NCBI GenBank assembly: GCA_039619475.1 | Contig: CM077115.1 | Span: forward strand, 504,019,352-504,083,351 | DNA from: Icerya purchasi | Lineage: Eukaryota > Arthropoda > Insecta > Hemiptera > Monophlebidae | Length of the DNA: 64,000 nucleotides | Direction of reading: 5' to 3' | In this document: positions 12,592 through 24,321 of the stretch, in pieces | Position numbering within the stretch: position 1 is the stretch's first letter | Layout: each line of letters opens with the position of its first letter | Notes under the pieces: generated by a model | Told to the model about the DNA's origin: nothing | What the model saw: the letters and a program-made list of their open reading frames with translations, nothing else | The model's database searches: none | Position numbers and translations under genes: made by a program

Positions 12592-14290
12592 TTTACGTCA
12601 GTCCGCGAACCGAAACCGGATGAAATCGAGATAATTTAACGTTCTGCCGTCTTCCGAATTTGCATCGGAAGTGCGTAGCCAAATACCGTAATATCGATTT
12701 AGTTAAATTATTTAAAGAGAACTGTTATTCTCCGGCACTCCGTTCACCGGTTCTAACCTTCCTTCTCCACTAGTTATCCTAATTTTACCTTCCTTAATCC
12801 GTCCCCGAGTTGGAAATCTTCTAATCGGTAGTGCAATTCTTCATTCCGATCCTCAGTTGTCCGGCTAAGTTGAGTTATAATTGCTGCCTCGCAATTTTAA
12901 TGCATCGAGAACACCGTCTTTAAAAGGTGCTTTAAAAGTTAGCTGCATGATGGGTTCTTTCTTCCAGCATCCATCGAGAATAATTAAGAGCACTGTTGTG
13001 TGTTTGAACAAGAATTTCTCTTTCCGCTTTAGTCATTTTTTATCTGCACTTTCTCTTCAACCTGCAACACAAATCAAAATACACTAAAATCTTTCCATCT
13101 AATTATTAAAATCTCCAGTACTCTGTTCGGGAGTTGTGTTTGGCTTTTAAAGATCTGTACGATTAATCATTACGGTGAAAAAAAAAAAAAAAAAAAGTAA
13201 CAAATCGGGAGAAGAAAGATTACGACGATTCATTCTGAATTTGGTTCATTTTTGGCTTTTTAGACTCCGGAAAATTAGAAGAAAGCTATATCGGGGTTTT
13301 TCTAAACATTGAGGAAAACTGTGATTACGGTAATTACTAAGCCGTGGATATCGAAAGCGGAATATTATTATTAGTAAACTCACTGTTAATTCCCATATTT
13401 GTCTCTACACTATAATCGTTAAGGCATCCACTGTTTGGCTGCTGCACATTTCTTCCAATTTTTTTTTTTTTTTATTTTAACTACAACTTAACAGTAGGCG
13501 ATCTGTTTTTCGGTCCTTGAAAATACGAGAAAAATCAAATTTGAAAAATACGCAAGCTTCTTGCTCCTGGTATCCCATCACGTGACTGAATTTTCCGCAC
13601 CATCGTGTGAAGTAGTGTCAAGACGACGCAGAATAAATATTCAGACGGCATCGCAGAATGACTCTTCAAACGATTATTTACGCAACTTACGACGGAACCG
13701 AAAGGTTCGTTCCGGTTTATATCGGTTTCACAAAAAATGACTAGATGCAAATACGAGAGAAGGAGCAGCGCAAAGAAATGTAAATAAGGGTTGAACGAGT
13801 TTTTGACAAAAGTAATTGTCTCCTTTGACCAAGTGAAAAAAAAAGTAATAATGATAATGAAATAAAAATGAATAGAAAAAATAAAAAGCGTGTGTCTCCT
13901 CCCCTTTTTTTTAACCGCTTGCAATATTCCCTTAACTGAAAAATTGCTCTGTCACCCGACATCCTTAACGGGGTATTCCCACTTGCGAGCTGTGAAATCT
14001 AATCACACGACATGCAAATTTTTCACTCGGTAGTATGAAACATGGTACGATGTTTTGCTTAGACGTCATGAATACGATCGCGTCGATATATGTATATATA
14101 GTCAAGCGAAGCCATGTACGGGGGCGGCCAAAATTAATACTGAAACAATCACAATCAACGGTTGAAAATTTGCTCGCTCGCCCAATAACTGGAAATAAAA
14201 CCGATAGACCGGATAACTTTTTACACTTCCGAAATAATACTACCGATAAACAAAATAATTCAGAATAATTTACAAATATTATTTTATATT
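12592..14290. other. Non-coding stretch
   Basis: No gene is recognised. The ORFs at 12881-13087 (+) and 13535-13962 (-, two overlapping frames) have no domain or repeat similarity visible by eye. An A-run lies at about 13180-13197. Confidence 0.4.
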
Positions 14291-14291
14291 C

Positions 14292-14313
14292 TTTTTTTTT
14301 GGGGGGGGGGGGG
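14292..14313. repeat. Poly(T)-poly(G) composite tract
   Basis: Nine T followed directly by thirteen G. Similar junctions occur at 30252-30275 (C10 then A14, the same on the other strand) and 54904-54924. Confidence 0.95.
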
Positions 14314-14394
14314 CAAAGACCTAGCTGATGTGTTTCCTTAACGAACCCGCAATAGAAAAGGAACTATATAAAAAGATACACACATACATCTTTT

Positions 14395-14712
14395 TTGTGT
14401 GAAATCGGCGGAGCACTAATAGTCGGATCAAAGTTGACGAAAAAATATTGGTGAGTTTACGATAATTCGCATAAAGCTGAAAGTTGGTACGGGTCTTAGG
14501 CAAACGATTACAAATGAAATATCGAAAATCCCCACCGATCCCATGTCTGCTAAAAAAAATTATTCGTAGGTCAAAAATATTAGTTTTTTGCATATTTCTC
14601 TGGTAAACGGTAAGTGTTATCATAAAAATAAATCAGATAAAAATTTGTAGATTACGGAATTATCTACAAAATTTATTCTTATACCTTTTTTTTCCTTGAG
14701 ATATCGCTATTT
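14395..14712 (-). repeat. Inverted repeat pair, left arm
   Basis: The reverse complement of this block aligns to 15357-15585. Shared order: GCGATATCTCA; GTATAAGAATAA; TTTTTATGATAACACTTACCG; ACTAATA followed by TTTTGACCT; then GTACCAA; TATGCGAATTA; and a CCGACTATTA/CCGGACTATAA block. The left arm has about 75 bp that the right arm lacks. No coding potential is evident. Confidence 0.75.
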
Positions 14713-15356
14713 GAAACATCGAAAATAATAATATGCACGGTTACGCCGCCTGTACATCATTGGTTGTTTGAAAAACAGAATTTTATTGATTGCGCAAACG
14801 TTTCTGAAAAGATTGACTCTTCTCTACAAGACACCATCACAAACGGAATTCGGGTTCTTCTTGCTATATATGGAGCTCCAAAAAAAAAAAAAAAAAATTG
14901 AATTGTATAGACAATTTAAGTTTTGTAAAAAATACACGGGACAATAAAATAGTACAACTATCTTGTCTTCCTCCGACACATCTGCATCTGCTTATCAACA
15001 CTTATATCATCGAGTATATACTATCAAGTTCAAGTGTGTGACTAGTCAATCAACTGGATCCAGAAAACTGGGGTTAGAAACTAATAGATAATAATCCAAA
15101 CTTTACCCCCACCTGCGCCCGGAAAAACTCCTCAACACCATCTTTTGTAACTGCAATAAAAGGGTTGTAGTGCAAACTGTGGCTGTAAAAATCGAATTAT
15201 TTTTAGTTCACCAAAATTGCGTCGAGGCCAGTCTTGCTCAAATGTTGAATCAAATGCAACAGATAAGGTATATCAAGGAGGAGACAACTGAAGAATCTTT
15301 ATTAGAACAATTTACAGATATCCAGCAAGAAAAAGAAGATTTCAAATTTTAGAATC
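14713..15356. other. Spacer between the inverted repeat arms
   Basis: About 640 bases with an A-run at 14880-14897 and a small ORF (15170-15352, +; glutamate/glutamine-rich, no known domain). No transposase is seen. It may be unique DNA caught between two independent insertions or the interior of a fold-back element. Confidence 0.4.
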
Positions 15357-15585
15357 GCGATATCTCAGAAATGGTGATTCGTAGGGAAAAAAGTATAAGA
15401 ATAATTTTTATGGAAAATTGCATGATCTACAATTTTTATCTAGCCTATTTTTATGATAACACTTACCGTTTATCAGAAAAATGGACAAAACTAATACTTT
15501 TGACCTTGAATAATTCTGTACCAATTTTTATCTCTATGCGAATTAATAGTAAATTGAAATGTCTATTTTGTCCGGACTATAATGT
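15357..15585 (+). repeat. Inverted repeat pair, right arm
   Basis: Partner of 14395-14712 in the opposite orientation, with the same ordered blocks beginning GCGATATCTCA. The ORF at 15371-15604 runs through it and is explained by the repeat, not by a gene. Confidence 0.75.
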
Positions 15586-15619
15586 CAGAGATTCTGTTCG
15601 GTAATAAAATTGCATTTTA

Positions 15620-16860
15620 TTAACTGGCACGTGGGGAGCGGATTAATCTTGCGAGGCAATTATTAACAATTATGAAATGAACGAGGAAGTAAAATCGATC
15701 ATAGAAATTCCGTTTTTTGTTCCTACCCCCGTCGTATAGCTTGCAAGCGAATAGGATTAATAAATTATACGGACGAAATGCAATAATAAGGCTGCATATT
15801 AATTAAATAACGGTGTTGTCATTTCAGCAGAATTTGAATCGCACATTGATCGGAAATGCATCAGCTACGCTCGGCTCGTGTGTTCGCATTTGACAAGTTC
15901 AAATAAATTTAAAAAAAAAAAAAAAAAAGTCCTAAAATACTTGGTAATTGAAAGTTTTAGCCTATCGGCGTGCGCCCCACATACATAGAATGTTAACACC
16001 TGATAGAGACACAATTCAGTGTGTCCGGTCATTGCGGAATTAGACGTTTTATGGCGAAAACTTTTCGAACACGTCCGTCTCATAATGCGTAATTAAATCG
16101 ATAGGCACATTGTGTACATAACGCTTAGTAATGTGCTGTATTATTTCGGTACTTGGGAATGTTTTCAATATTGCAGTGTCAGCTCGTTCAATATTTCCAG
16201 ATAGGAATCAATATTTGCCTGATAGTCGCTATTACATGTTGGCCGATGTTTAGTTTTGTTTCTATGTGACCGTATCTTGCGATTCGGATGGCTCCTCTGA
16301 GATTTTCTCTTGGATTTTTTGCGGTCATTTTCATACTCGCGGTAGTAATTCCGTGTTCGGAGGATGCGCGTGTCCGAGTAAAATTTTTTAGGGGGAAAAA
16401 AAATGACAAATTTATGTAAATAAACAGGCATAAATCAGCTCGTGTACATCAACCTTTATTATAGAATGATGATGAATTTAACGAAGAGGAAAGAAACAAG
16501 TCTGGTGTTTCCTATCCAGGAATTATGCAACAAACCGGATTTTTAGGAAACTACGAAGGAAACTGAATTAGTCGTTTCATATTGCTTACCTGAAAAGAAA
16601 CTTGATGTCACCGGAAGCTTCCCAAAATTTCGTTCTCTTTCTCACCATTCGTGAACTGATATATATTATACCCAATTAAAATATTGCTAAAAACACCGCC
16701 TACGCTAATTCTGTTAATTATACCATGCAGAGGACATTTTAAACAATTTTCACCTGGCGACATTGCAATTTATAATCAATTTGAATTACGAAAAATGAAA
16801 CACGTTATTTTCTATCCAAAAATGACTTACAATGTGATATAATTTTTATGAAGCAATATA
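15620..16860. other. Non-coding stretch
   Basis: No gene is recognised. Two overlapping minus-strand frames at 16165-16431 encode basic peptides without domains. A minus-strand TTTTCAG/GTAAGC near 16.59 kb resembles a 5' splice site, but no supporting exon was found. Confidence 0.4.
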
Positions 16861-16874
16861 AATAAAGGTGGAAA

Positions 16875-16955
16875 TTCGACTGTTCTTTTTTTGACTGTTT
16901 TTTTTCGATTGTTTTTTTTCGACTGTTTTTTTTTCAACTGTTTTTTTTCGGTTTT
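16875..16955. repeat. Minisatellite, about 16-bp T-rich units
   Basis: About five degenerate copies of (T)CGACTGTTTTTTTT. The lysine-rich minus-strand peptide over this span (16827-17024) is a translation of the repeat. Confidence 0.8.
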
Positions 16956-16959
16956 AAAT

Positions 16960-17286
16960 GAAAAAAGTTTATCTGTTTCGGTATAATGCAATAAAACCTG
17001 AAAACTAAAAAATGATACACACACGATAAACTGAATAAAAACAACAATTTGCGAATTATGAATAAAAAAAACTTGAAATAGTCAAAATTTCTTAAATCGT
17101 TGTTTAATATTACTGCTACTACATTAATAGTATTTTTTTAATATTTGAAACGCCGAAAAATCGCCGATTACTAGGCGACATTAAGCTAATAGCCCGCATT
17201 ACTATCGCCAACTTTATACCTCATTTTTTGCTCTGATACGATGTCTCGGTAGACATTTTTAAGAAATAAGATTTTCTGTACTGTCA

Positions 17287-17287
<1 letters not shown>
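16960..17287. other. AT-rich non-coding stretch
   Basis: Nothing recognisable in this interval. Confidence 0.4.

Positions 17288-17322
<35 letters not shown>
17288..17322. repeat. (ATT)n microsatellite
   Basis: An uninterrupted trinucleotide run. A second, imperfect (TAA)n patch lies at about 17503-17552. Confidence 0.95.
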
Positions 17323-17699
17323 GGAAAAATTCCACAAATGCGCTACGTAGCACGAGTAGTGGAAACGAAACGTAAAATAAACATAAAATCTACAAATTAA
17401 GTGCGAATACAGGAATAAACGCAAAAATGAAGAAAATAAAAATAGATACAAAGTAAAGGAAGAATTAAGTAAAGATAAAGGTTTAATTAATGAATAAAAT
17501 TGTAATAATAATAATAATAATATTAATGATTAATAATTAATAATAATAATACATATTCAAATTTCAACAACATTTACGTTCGCTTAAACAAACTGTGCGG
17601 AATCTCAGGTTTTTTGGAAAATAATACTAAGGCGAAGAAATAGCACGAAGGCTAAAGCGAGCTTTTACCGAATTTTTCTGAATATGCGCACATATATAT

Positions 17700-18309
17700 C
17701 AGGGGCGGATCCAAAAGGACATTTTGGGGGAGGGGGATTATATAATTACATAAAATCTTTCACGGTAGGCAGTAAATTTGAAAAATACGCCTTGTTCCAT
17801 AAAGAGAAAATCAAATAGTGACCACCTCTTTAGAAATTTAAAAATACATAATTATTACAATTTTTAATTTAACGTTTGTTTCATTTTTAGTTATGAAAAA
17901 AAATAAAACGAAATTATAAAATTATACCTTAAATATGGTAGTTTTTAGAAATAGTAAGAAACATGGTTATTTTCGTTAGTAATCCGATCCGAATTCTCTT
18001 TGTCCGTGAGCAAGTTTAAATATGTATTTCTTATTGAACTCGATTTTTAATTAAAATTACAAAGTAAAAATTAAAAATAAATAAAAATGCCAAAGGTCGA
18101 TGATAGTTGCGTTTAAAATAGAATAAAAACTTAACATTAATAGTTTTACTCTGTATTAAATATTAGTTATAATTAAATCCACAGGTTTATAACATTTATA
18201 CAAATCTTTTATAGCACAAATTAAGTTTCTCTGTTATAACAAATTTTTTCATAGAGACTTTGGTGTTCTTTTTGAGGGGATGTTCCCTATCCCCCCATGG
18301 ATCCGCATG
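17700..18309. mobile_element. Probable non-autonomous hAT-like element
   Basis: The left end is CAGGGGCGGATCCA followed by a G-rich run (TTTTGGGGGAGGGGG). The reverse complement of the right end is CATGCGGATCCATGGGGGG. The termini therefore share GCGGATCCA in inverted orientation and both run into G-rich blocks, as in the hAT element at 60706-62350 (CAGCCCCGGATCTA). The left flank is a (TA)n run, so an 8-bp duplication cannot be read and the exact right boundary is uncertain. The interior is AT-rich and non-coding. Confidence 0.55.
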
Positions 18310-20071
18310 TATGTGTGTGCGTATATACATATATATGAAAGTATGTTTTTATATTTAAACACAGTCGTTAAATTTATCATTGTTCGTAATTTTATATTCT
18401 GATTAGAACATTTACAATACTTCCAGTTAATTTAAACGTTACTAATATATGCAAAATGTTTTTTTTGATTTTTGCTTGTTTTTTTACTTGTTTTTTTTTT
18501 CTTTTTTGTTTTAAAACCTTCTTTTATTTGCATCTTCCCTTTTTTTTTAAAACTGTTATTAAAAAAATATTACATCCCTTTGAATCGCGTTTGTATATCT
18601 CCTGGCATACCTCACTAGGCCTCCTGGTGAAATTTTGGAACAAATCTAGTGAAATATTTAAAGGTTGCTCCGATATCGTAGTGCCTGGAGAGAAAAGTTA
18701 GAACTCTACACTTGCGTTTATTAAAAGATTTGACCAAATATTTTTTTTTTTTATATTTCCCGAATGAAATTTCAGTATAAAATGTAGAGTTTATGTAACA
18801 TTATTTATGTTTCTTTTAATTAATTTCGTAAATACGCTATTATACAAAATTCCTGTTCTATCATTACAACTGTAACCTCCCAGTATACCCATCGGTCGAT
18901 ACTAACTGTGTCCACGGTAAAACATCTCCGCGATTTCTCTGTTTGTTAACACGTACACTGAACGGCGCACGTATTATCATATTTCTTTATCGAAATGATA
19001 ATAATGTGTGGAATTTTCCGCCTCATACAGCTGGCATCATTTGCCACTAGACAGTGAGATCACCCTAATAAATTTACACTCAACCAATTTGAGACTATCG
19101 TAATGCACATAATTTTTTGCAAAATGAACAAAACAAAAATTTACCACTATAACCTGGGTGTACAAAATGAACAGTTATCCCATTCAATAGCACAGTCTCG
19201 TTTGTTCGTTCGCCACAAAAATATCTACACTTCAGAACAAGTTGGACTTTTACAATTCGCTAATTTATGTAGCTTTTTTTTTCTCGTGTTTTTTTTTTCA
19301 TTTAAATTTGACACAGAAGAAAAAGCGTTCTCTAACACGTTGCCGAAACAGTTCCGAGTAGAACGGAAATGAGAAGGCATCTTTGACTGCCATTAACATT
19401 TTCTACGAATTCCCCGATAAGAGTTGAGGTTATCTAACCGTGTGTGAGCGATGATAAGGTTAGTTGTTTTTTCGCGTTGCACTTATTTTCAGTTCCAGAC
19501 CGCCCCTGCAACGGCCAGTATTATCTTAAGTACAATAAACGCCCGACGTCTCTGTGTGTCACTGTCAAAAGCGAACCGGTTCGTGTGAAAAACCATTCCG
19601 ATTCCCTGCATGCATAGAGCAAAACCACATGTGGCTATATGTGCACCAGCGAACGGTATTTAATTTGCACGAAATGCTTACTTCCGGTAGGGCAATTCGC
19701 TAATTCGGTATAGCAGTACGCTTCTCGTGGAAAAAAAAAAAAGAAAAAAAGGAAGCTCGTCTAAAATTATAATTTCGCCACTTCGGAAATTGCTTGAAAA
19801 ATATTTCAGCGACATCGGTGACTGTAAAAATTAGCAAATGATACGCGCAAAATTCACTTCCAGAATTAAAAATGAACAATTTAATTTTTACGACTCCTAC
19901 GATTTAATTATTTATTAGTTGTTTTTTTATTTTAAATACCCCGTGTGAGATTGTTTTAAGAAAACACATTTTCTCCGGCAATTTTTTTTTTTTTTTGTGA
20001 AATGTACGTAACAGCGAAATTGTTAGAAAAAACAGAAATAAGGGGATCCTAATCGTTTTCCTGGTTGTTAA

Positions 20072-20077
<6 letters not shown>
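18310..20077. other. Non-coding stretch
   Basis: No gene is recognised. Positions 19370-19690 are GC-richer and contain three GATA-type sites (CGATAAG, TGATAAGG and a reverse TATCTAACC) within about 50 bases. This could be regulatory DNA, but nothing else supports it. The ORF at 19103-19372 (+) is unassigned. Confidence 0.35.
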
Positions 20078-20104
<27 letters not shown>

Positions 20105-20105
20105 T
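20078..20105. repeat. (TA)n microsatellite
   Basis: Alternating AT run preceded by ATATATGTAT. Confidence 0.9.
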
Positions 20106-22139
20106 ACTATCGCCGTAACACGAATATTAATTTACTTATTGTAAATAAAAATGGCGCCTTCTATTTTCAGCAATTGAAGAACGAAGCGGAATAAAATAAA
20201 AAACTGCGTTAAAATCGCTAAAAAGTTTCAACCCTGAAATTGTTCCGTCTCTAAAAGCCCCCCCCCCGGGGAATACTGGAGGAAGGTCAAAAAAATATCT
20301 AAAAAGCATTTTGAAATATTTTAGTTTTCAAGTTTGGCTTAAGTTTTCCCAGACAATATTCATTCGACATTGTAGTGTTAGAATGAAATGTACTAGTATA
20401 TATGTATTTAAATATATGTATATGCTCTGAAACATTTAAGGAAGGCATTTCGTATAGTTTAACGATGATCCATTCTCGCGCGCTATTTTTATTTAATTAC
20501 CCCCCCCCCCCGCATTGACGCATATTTAGCTAGGAAACGGCTCAGTGTAGGCTCAATATGACGGTACTATCCAATTCGAAGCTTCGCTCATCCCTATTAA
20601 AATGAGTATATGTGTCATGCAGGTTTTCTTATTTGTTTTTTTTCGTAATTAATTAATGTTGGGCCCGAAGCGAGTTATTTACCGGACGAGAATGAAATTG
20701 TGTAAAGCTTTTTCATAGCATGATAAAAAAAAAAAAAACGTTGAGAAGGTTCGAAGATCATCAGGCCGTCGTCGATAATAAGTGTTGTGGTCTATGTGTT
20801 AGGGTGGCAAAGAAATTGCATGATTTTTTCGATTACCCGTTGGCGTGTCTTTCTTAATAACTTTTTCGATTTAGTTACCAGTTGGTCAATTCGCACCTGT
20901 GTTTAAATGTCTGGCGGAATGTTTTACATAACTTCGGTGACCGGGAGAGAAGTCCAAAATCACAAACCGAACTGTATTAATGATCCGACTTGAACCCGGC
21001 CGATTGGAGTGAGCGTTTTACTTTTTTCGCTCGCAATTCGTCCTCCAACTAGACTTGATTAGATATCAAAATTTTGTTCCCCAACAAATCCGGCAAATCT
21101 TAGGACGATTCTATACGAGACATGTTCAATGTTGATCAATTATATAACGTGGGGTCGGTCGTCGCGTTTATTCGATAAAAAGGTTTTAGACGACATTTCT
21201 TAACGAAGCATCATAAAAATACGCTTAAATAATTACTTTTTTTTTCTTTTTTTTTTTACTCCTTGAAATTAGACACATTTTCAAATGAAATTCTTTAAAA
21301 TGTGAATTATGTTTAATAAAAGGATTATAGGAATATAAATTATCGGACGAACGAGAGAGGGGGCACAGCTCCTATTTGCCCTTCCGATTGTGCACCGCCT
21401 AAAATAATCACCGCCTAAGTTTGCGAAATGGAAGTGATGATTTAGGCTTATGCGAAAAATGTTTATTAATAAATCAAAAGCGTTCGTCTGGTTTAAAAAT
21501 CGATTGGGTAAAATTATCCGACAATCGCGCCTATTCCTCTTTTCAAACACGCTGATCAGGAGAGAACGAATGTTGATGTGTATCATATTTATTTTTCTAA
21601 AACGCTATGTAAATTATTTTTTGGATTGTTCGCGGTACACATGAAATGTACGGAATCTTAATTAGATGGTTCAGAAACGACAAAAACATTCAATTAAAAT
21701 ATATCCAATAACTAATTAACGGTTCTGATTTAATTATTTCGAAATCTGAAACATACATTACAATTAAAATTAAAATTTTCTTTACTACCGTATCTCTATA
21801 ACTTTAAGCTAACCGATTATCCTGGGCGGCAAAAAAATACCGTCAAGAATATAAGATATGGGCAATTTAAAACTACCTCAAAAATTACACCCTCGAACAA
21901 TTCATAACTCATCGCCGGATGTGTTTAAAAGTGAACTTTAAAATATTAAAACGCGCAAGCTCTTTCATGAAATCGAAAAAATTACGATTAAAAAGTTATT
22001 TAAACCCCTATTACCGCCTTAAGAGTCAAAAACAACCAAAAAAATAGAATGCTTACGTAATTGTCTGAGTGAAAAAGTATTAAGGAAACCGAAACGTATC
22101 TCAAACATATGCGTAAGGACCACCGCTTTATAGGAAAAC
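20106..22139. other. Non-coding stretch with C-homopolymers
   Basis: No gene is recognised. C-runs lie at about 20257-20267 and 20501-20512. Overlapping opposite-strand ORFs at 21281-21644 have no domains. Confidence 0.4.
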
Positions 22140-22475
22140 TATAGCCGAGCCTACAACTTTATATTTAGACCTTCGGGGCAACAAAAGCTCGAAGGTTTTG
22201 AAAAAAATATATATATTTTTTTTTTTATATCTTGTTAAAAATTTGTCGGGAACAAAACCACGTATTTCATTTCATTAACGAAACTTCAGAAGTTGGCGTG
22301 AAGGGGTTCAAAAAAGCACAAAAAATGCCGTGCAGTCCCCTTGCGCCGCTAAAAATGAAGTTTCATTGTTTCGTATTTAGTATCATGTATACGTAAATAT
22401 TGCGGTTGTCTTTAACTTAACATACGGGGGCAATCCTCAGCGCATGAAGCATCATGACTGGACTTGTTTCCTTTC
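22140..22475 (+). repeat. Dispersed repeat, copy 2 (partner of 157-470)
   Basis: Same ordered landmarks as copy 1: AAAAGCTCGAAGG, T-rich tract, GGGAACAAAACC, GAAGTTGGCGTG, TACGTAAATATTGCGGTTGT and CGCATGAAGCATCATG. It is diverged by substitutions and indels, so both are old insertions. Similar phrases upstream (21.88-22.13 kb) and at about 50.58-51.03 kb may belong to the same or a related family. Confidence 0.6.
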
Positions 22476-24155
22476 ATTTTCCGAGAAACCGCTAACATTA
22501 AAAAATGTAAAATATAACCGTAGTTAATGTGGATCATTTAACATTTAAAATTGATAATACTTTTAATCTTTCTCTGTAGATTTTTACGAGGTTGTGTAAC
22601 AATGATCCGTAAAATTTGGAAATTAACTTATGTACGGCATAAACAGAAGCCACTTTATACAGTCTACGATTCGTCCGAAGAATCGGAAAAGACCTTTTTT
22701 CCTGTTAATCTACCATAAATGTTTTGTTTACTAAATACGCATATCTACATATTAAATTGAATTCAGTTTCTCCGGATATGCGGGAGATTGTTGGCCTCTC
22801 TGATTACGTTTGATTAATGTGTTATTTTTTTTTTTTTTATAAATGTGAGCGTTCGGTATAGGGTTGTCGCGTCTTTTAAAAGCCATCCGAATTCCAAACT
22901 GTGCCTATTGAAATACAAAAATAAAGTAATCCGAATAACAACTCGATTTTACGAATTAGTAGTCGCAGTGTTGCTTTTAAAAAAGTGACCGGAAAAAATT
23001 GAGCTCCTAACATGTCCTAGGTGAAATTTGATGTGCACGGAAATTGTCGCAGCTGCGAGATCGGACTTCTCCCCCACCTTCGTGATCTCCTTTTCTTCTA
23101 CAATTTTCTCAGCTGCAACTTCCGTTAAATAATCTTTTGAATATATTTCAATCTAGACAGTCCTGGAGAAGCCAATATTTTCGTGTGTGACGGAACGATC
23201 GCAACGATTAATCTTATTTTTTAATATAGAATTGTGTCTGTAACAAAATTACCTAACGCGAAAATAACATTTGTACAAACAAACGTATACATTTCCAGTT
23301 ATTTTTTTTTTTCAACTTTTTGCCTTCACTTATCCATTATTTAATTATATTTTCTTCTTCTTCTGGAAGCCGAGAAATATTTCATCTTGTAATCGTAATT
23401 GTTGCAACCGAATATGCAGTAAGAGCGTTTTTGAAGTGTAAATTTTTAATAATTAATAAAAATAGAAAATCAAACGTCAAATTCATTTCAGCGGTAAATA
23501 GCTCACTGTATATAATGCTCTAGTTGGCTGATTCCAAGATGACGTTTGGCGCGGTAATGTACGCACATTGTACTAATTATTATAGTCGTACCGTGTTTAG
23601 CACATCGGGAAGATTTAAAAAAAGCTGAATACATCATTTCTGTTTGGTCGTGTAATCGGTTTCAGTACCTGTATCGTAATTTTTAATCGCGAGTACGTGA
23701 AATATGTAACAAAAAAAAAAAAAAAAAAAAAAAAAAAGAAACATGTTTAAGCTGTAAAATATATTGCTTTACGCATTCTGATGAAAATAATAAATTCTCT
23801 TTGTACCATTAGAATTTTATTAACGAAACCTGTAAGTTGGCTAACACTAGCGTTTCAAAATTTCATCTGCATGTTTGCGCTGCATGCTGTTGTATCAGTG
23901 TGTAAATGCTACAGTTTCATCTTGACCCATGTGGTATAGATGAAAACTTACGTATAATCTATAACAGAGTCTATGTATCATCGGCGCCGAATTAAAATGC
24001 TTAGGTAAATTTTATAATTCCCTGTAATGTAAGACTTTAAAAATTCTAAACACGTAATCTTGCATTAAACATCTTACGTACCGAGCTTTTCACGTTAAAT
24101 TCACCCAATCTTAATGCAGCGATAAGCGACATTTTAAGCTTCTACATTCTAACTG
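22476..24155. other. Non-coding stretch
   Basis: No gene is recognised. A long uninterrupted poly(A) lies at about 23711-23737, without an identifiable retroelement body upstream. Confidence 0.4.
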
Positions 24156-24321
24156 CGACTTGGGCACACTCACCTTACACAAACACACACATATCTATTA
24201 AATAAAAATCCTGCGTCCCAGTGCATGTAATTGCCAGTTAACCGCCGAACACCTACTGATTACATGTCCAGTTTATGAACACTATCGGAAAATACCATCC
24301 AGTTTAATTGTTGTGCCATGA
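24156..24321 (+). pseudogene. LINE ORF2 C-terminal fragment (RLGHT and zinc-knuckle motifs)
   Basis: One frame starts RLGHTHLT and continues to YLLNKNP. The next frame gives CNCQLTAEHLLITCPVYEHY followed by RKIPSSLIV and a stop. The order R-L-G-H-T, then C-x-C ... EH-L-L ... C-P-x-Y is the conserved C-terminal region of RNase H-bearing non-LTR retrotransposon ORF2 proteins. One frameshift separates the two parts. No poly(A) tail or upstream RT was found, so this is a short orphan fragment. The match is by motif, and the clade (Jockey-, I- or R1-like) cannot be settled by eye. Confidence 0.78.

Noticed and set aside
16560..16680. Possible minus-strand exon ending in TTTTCAG/GTAAGC
   Set aside because: The upstream acceptor is weak, the short frame has no homology, and no neighbouring exon was found.
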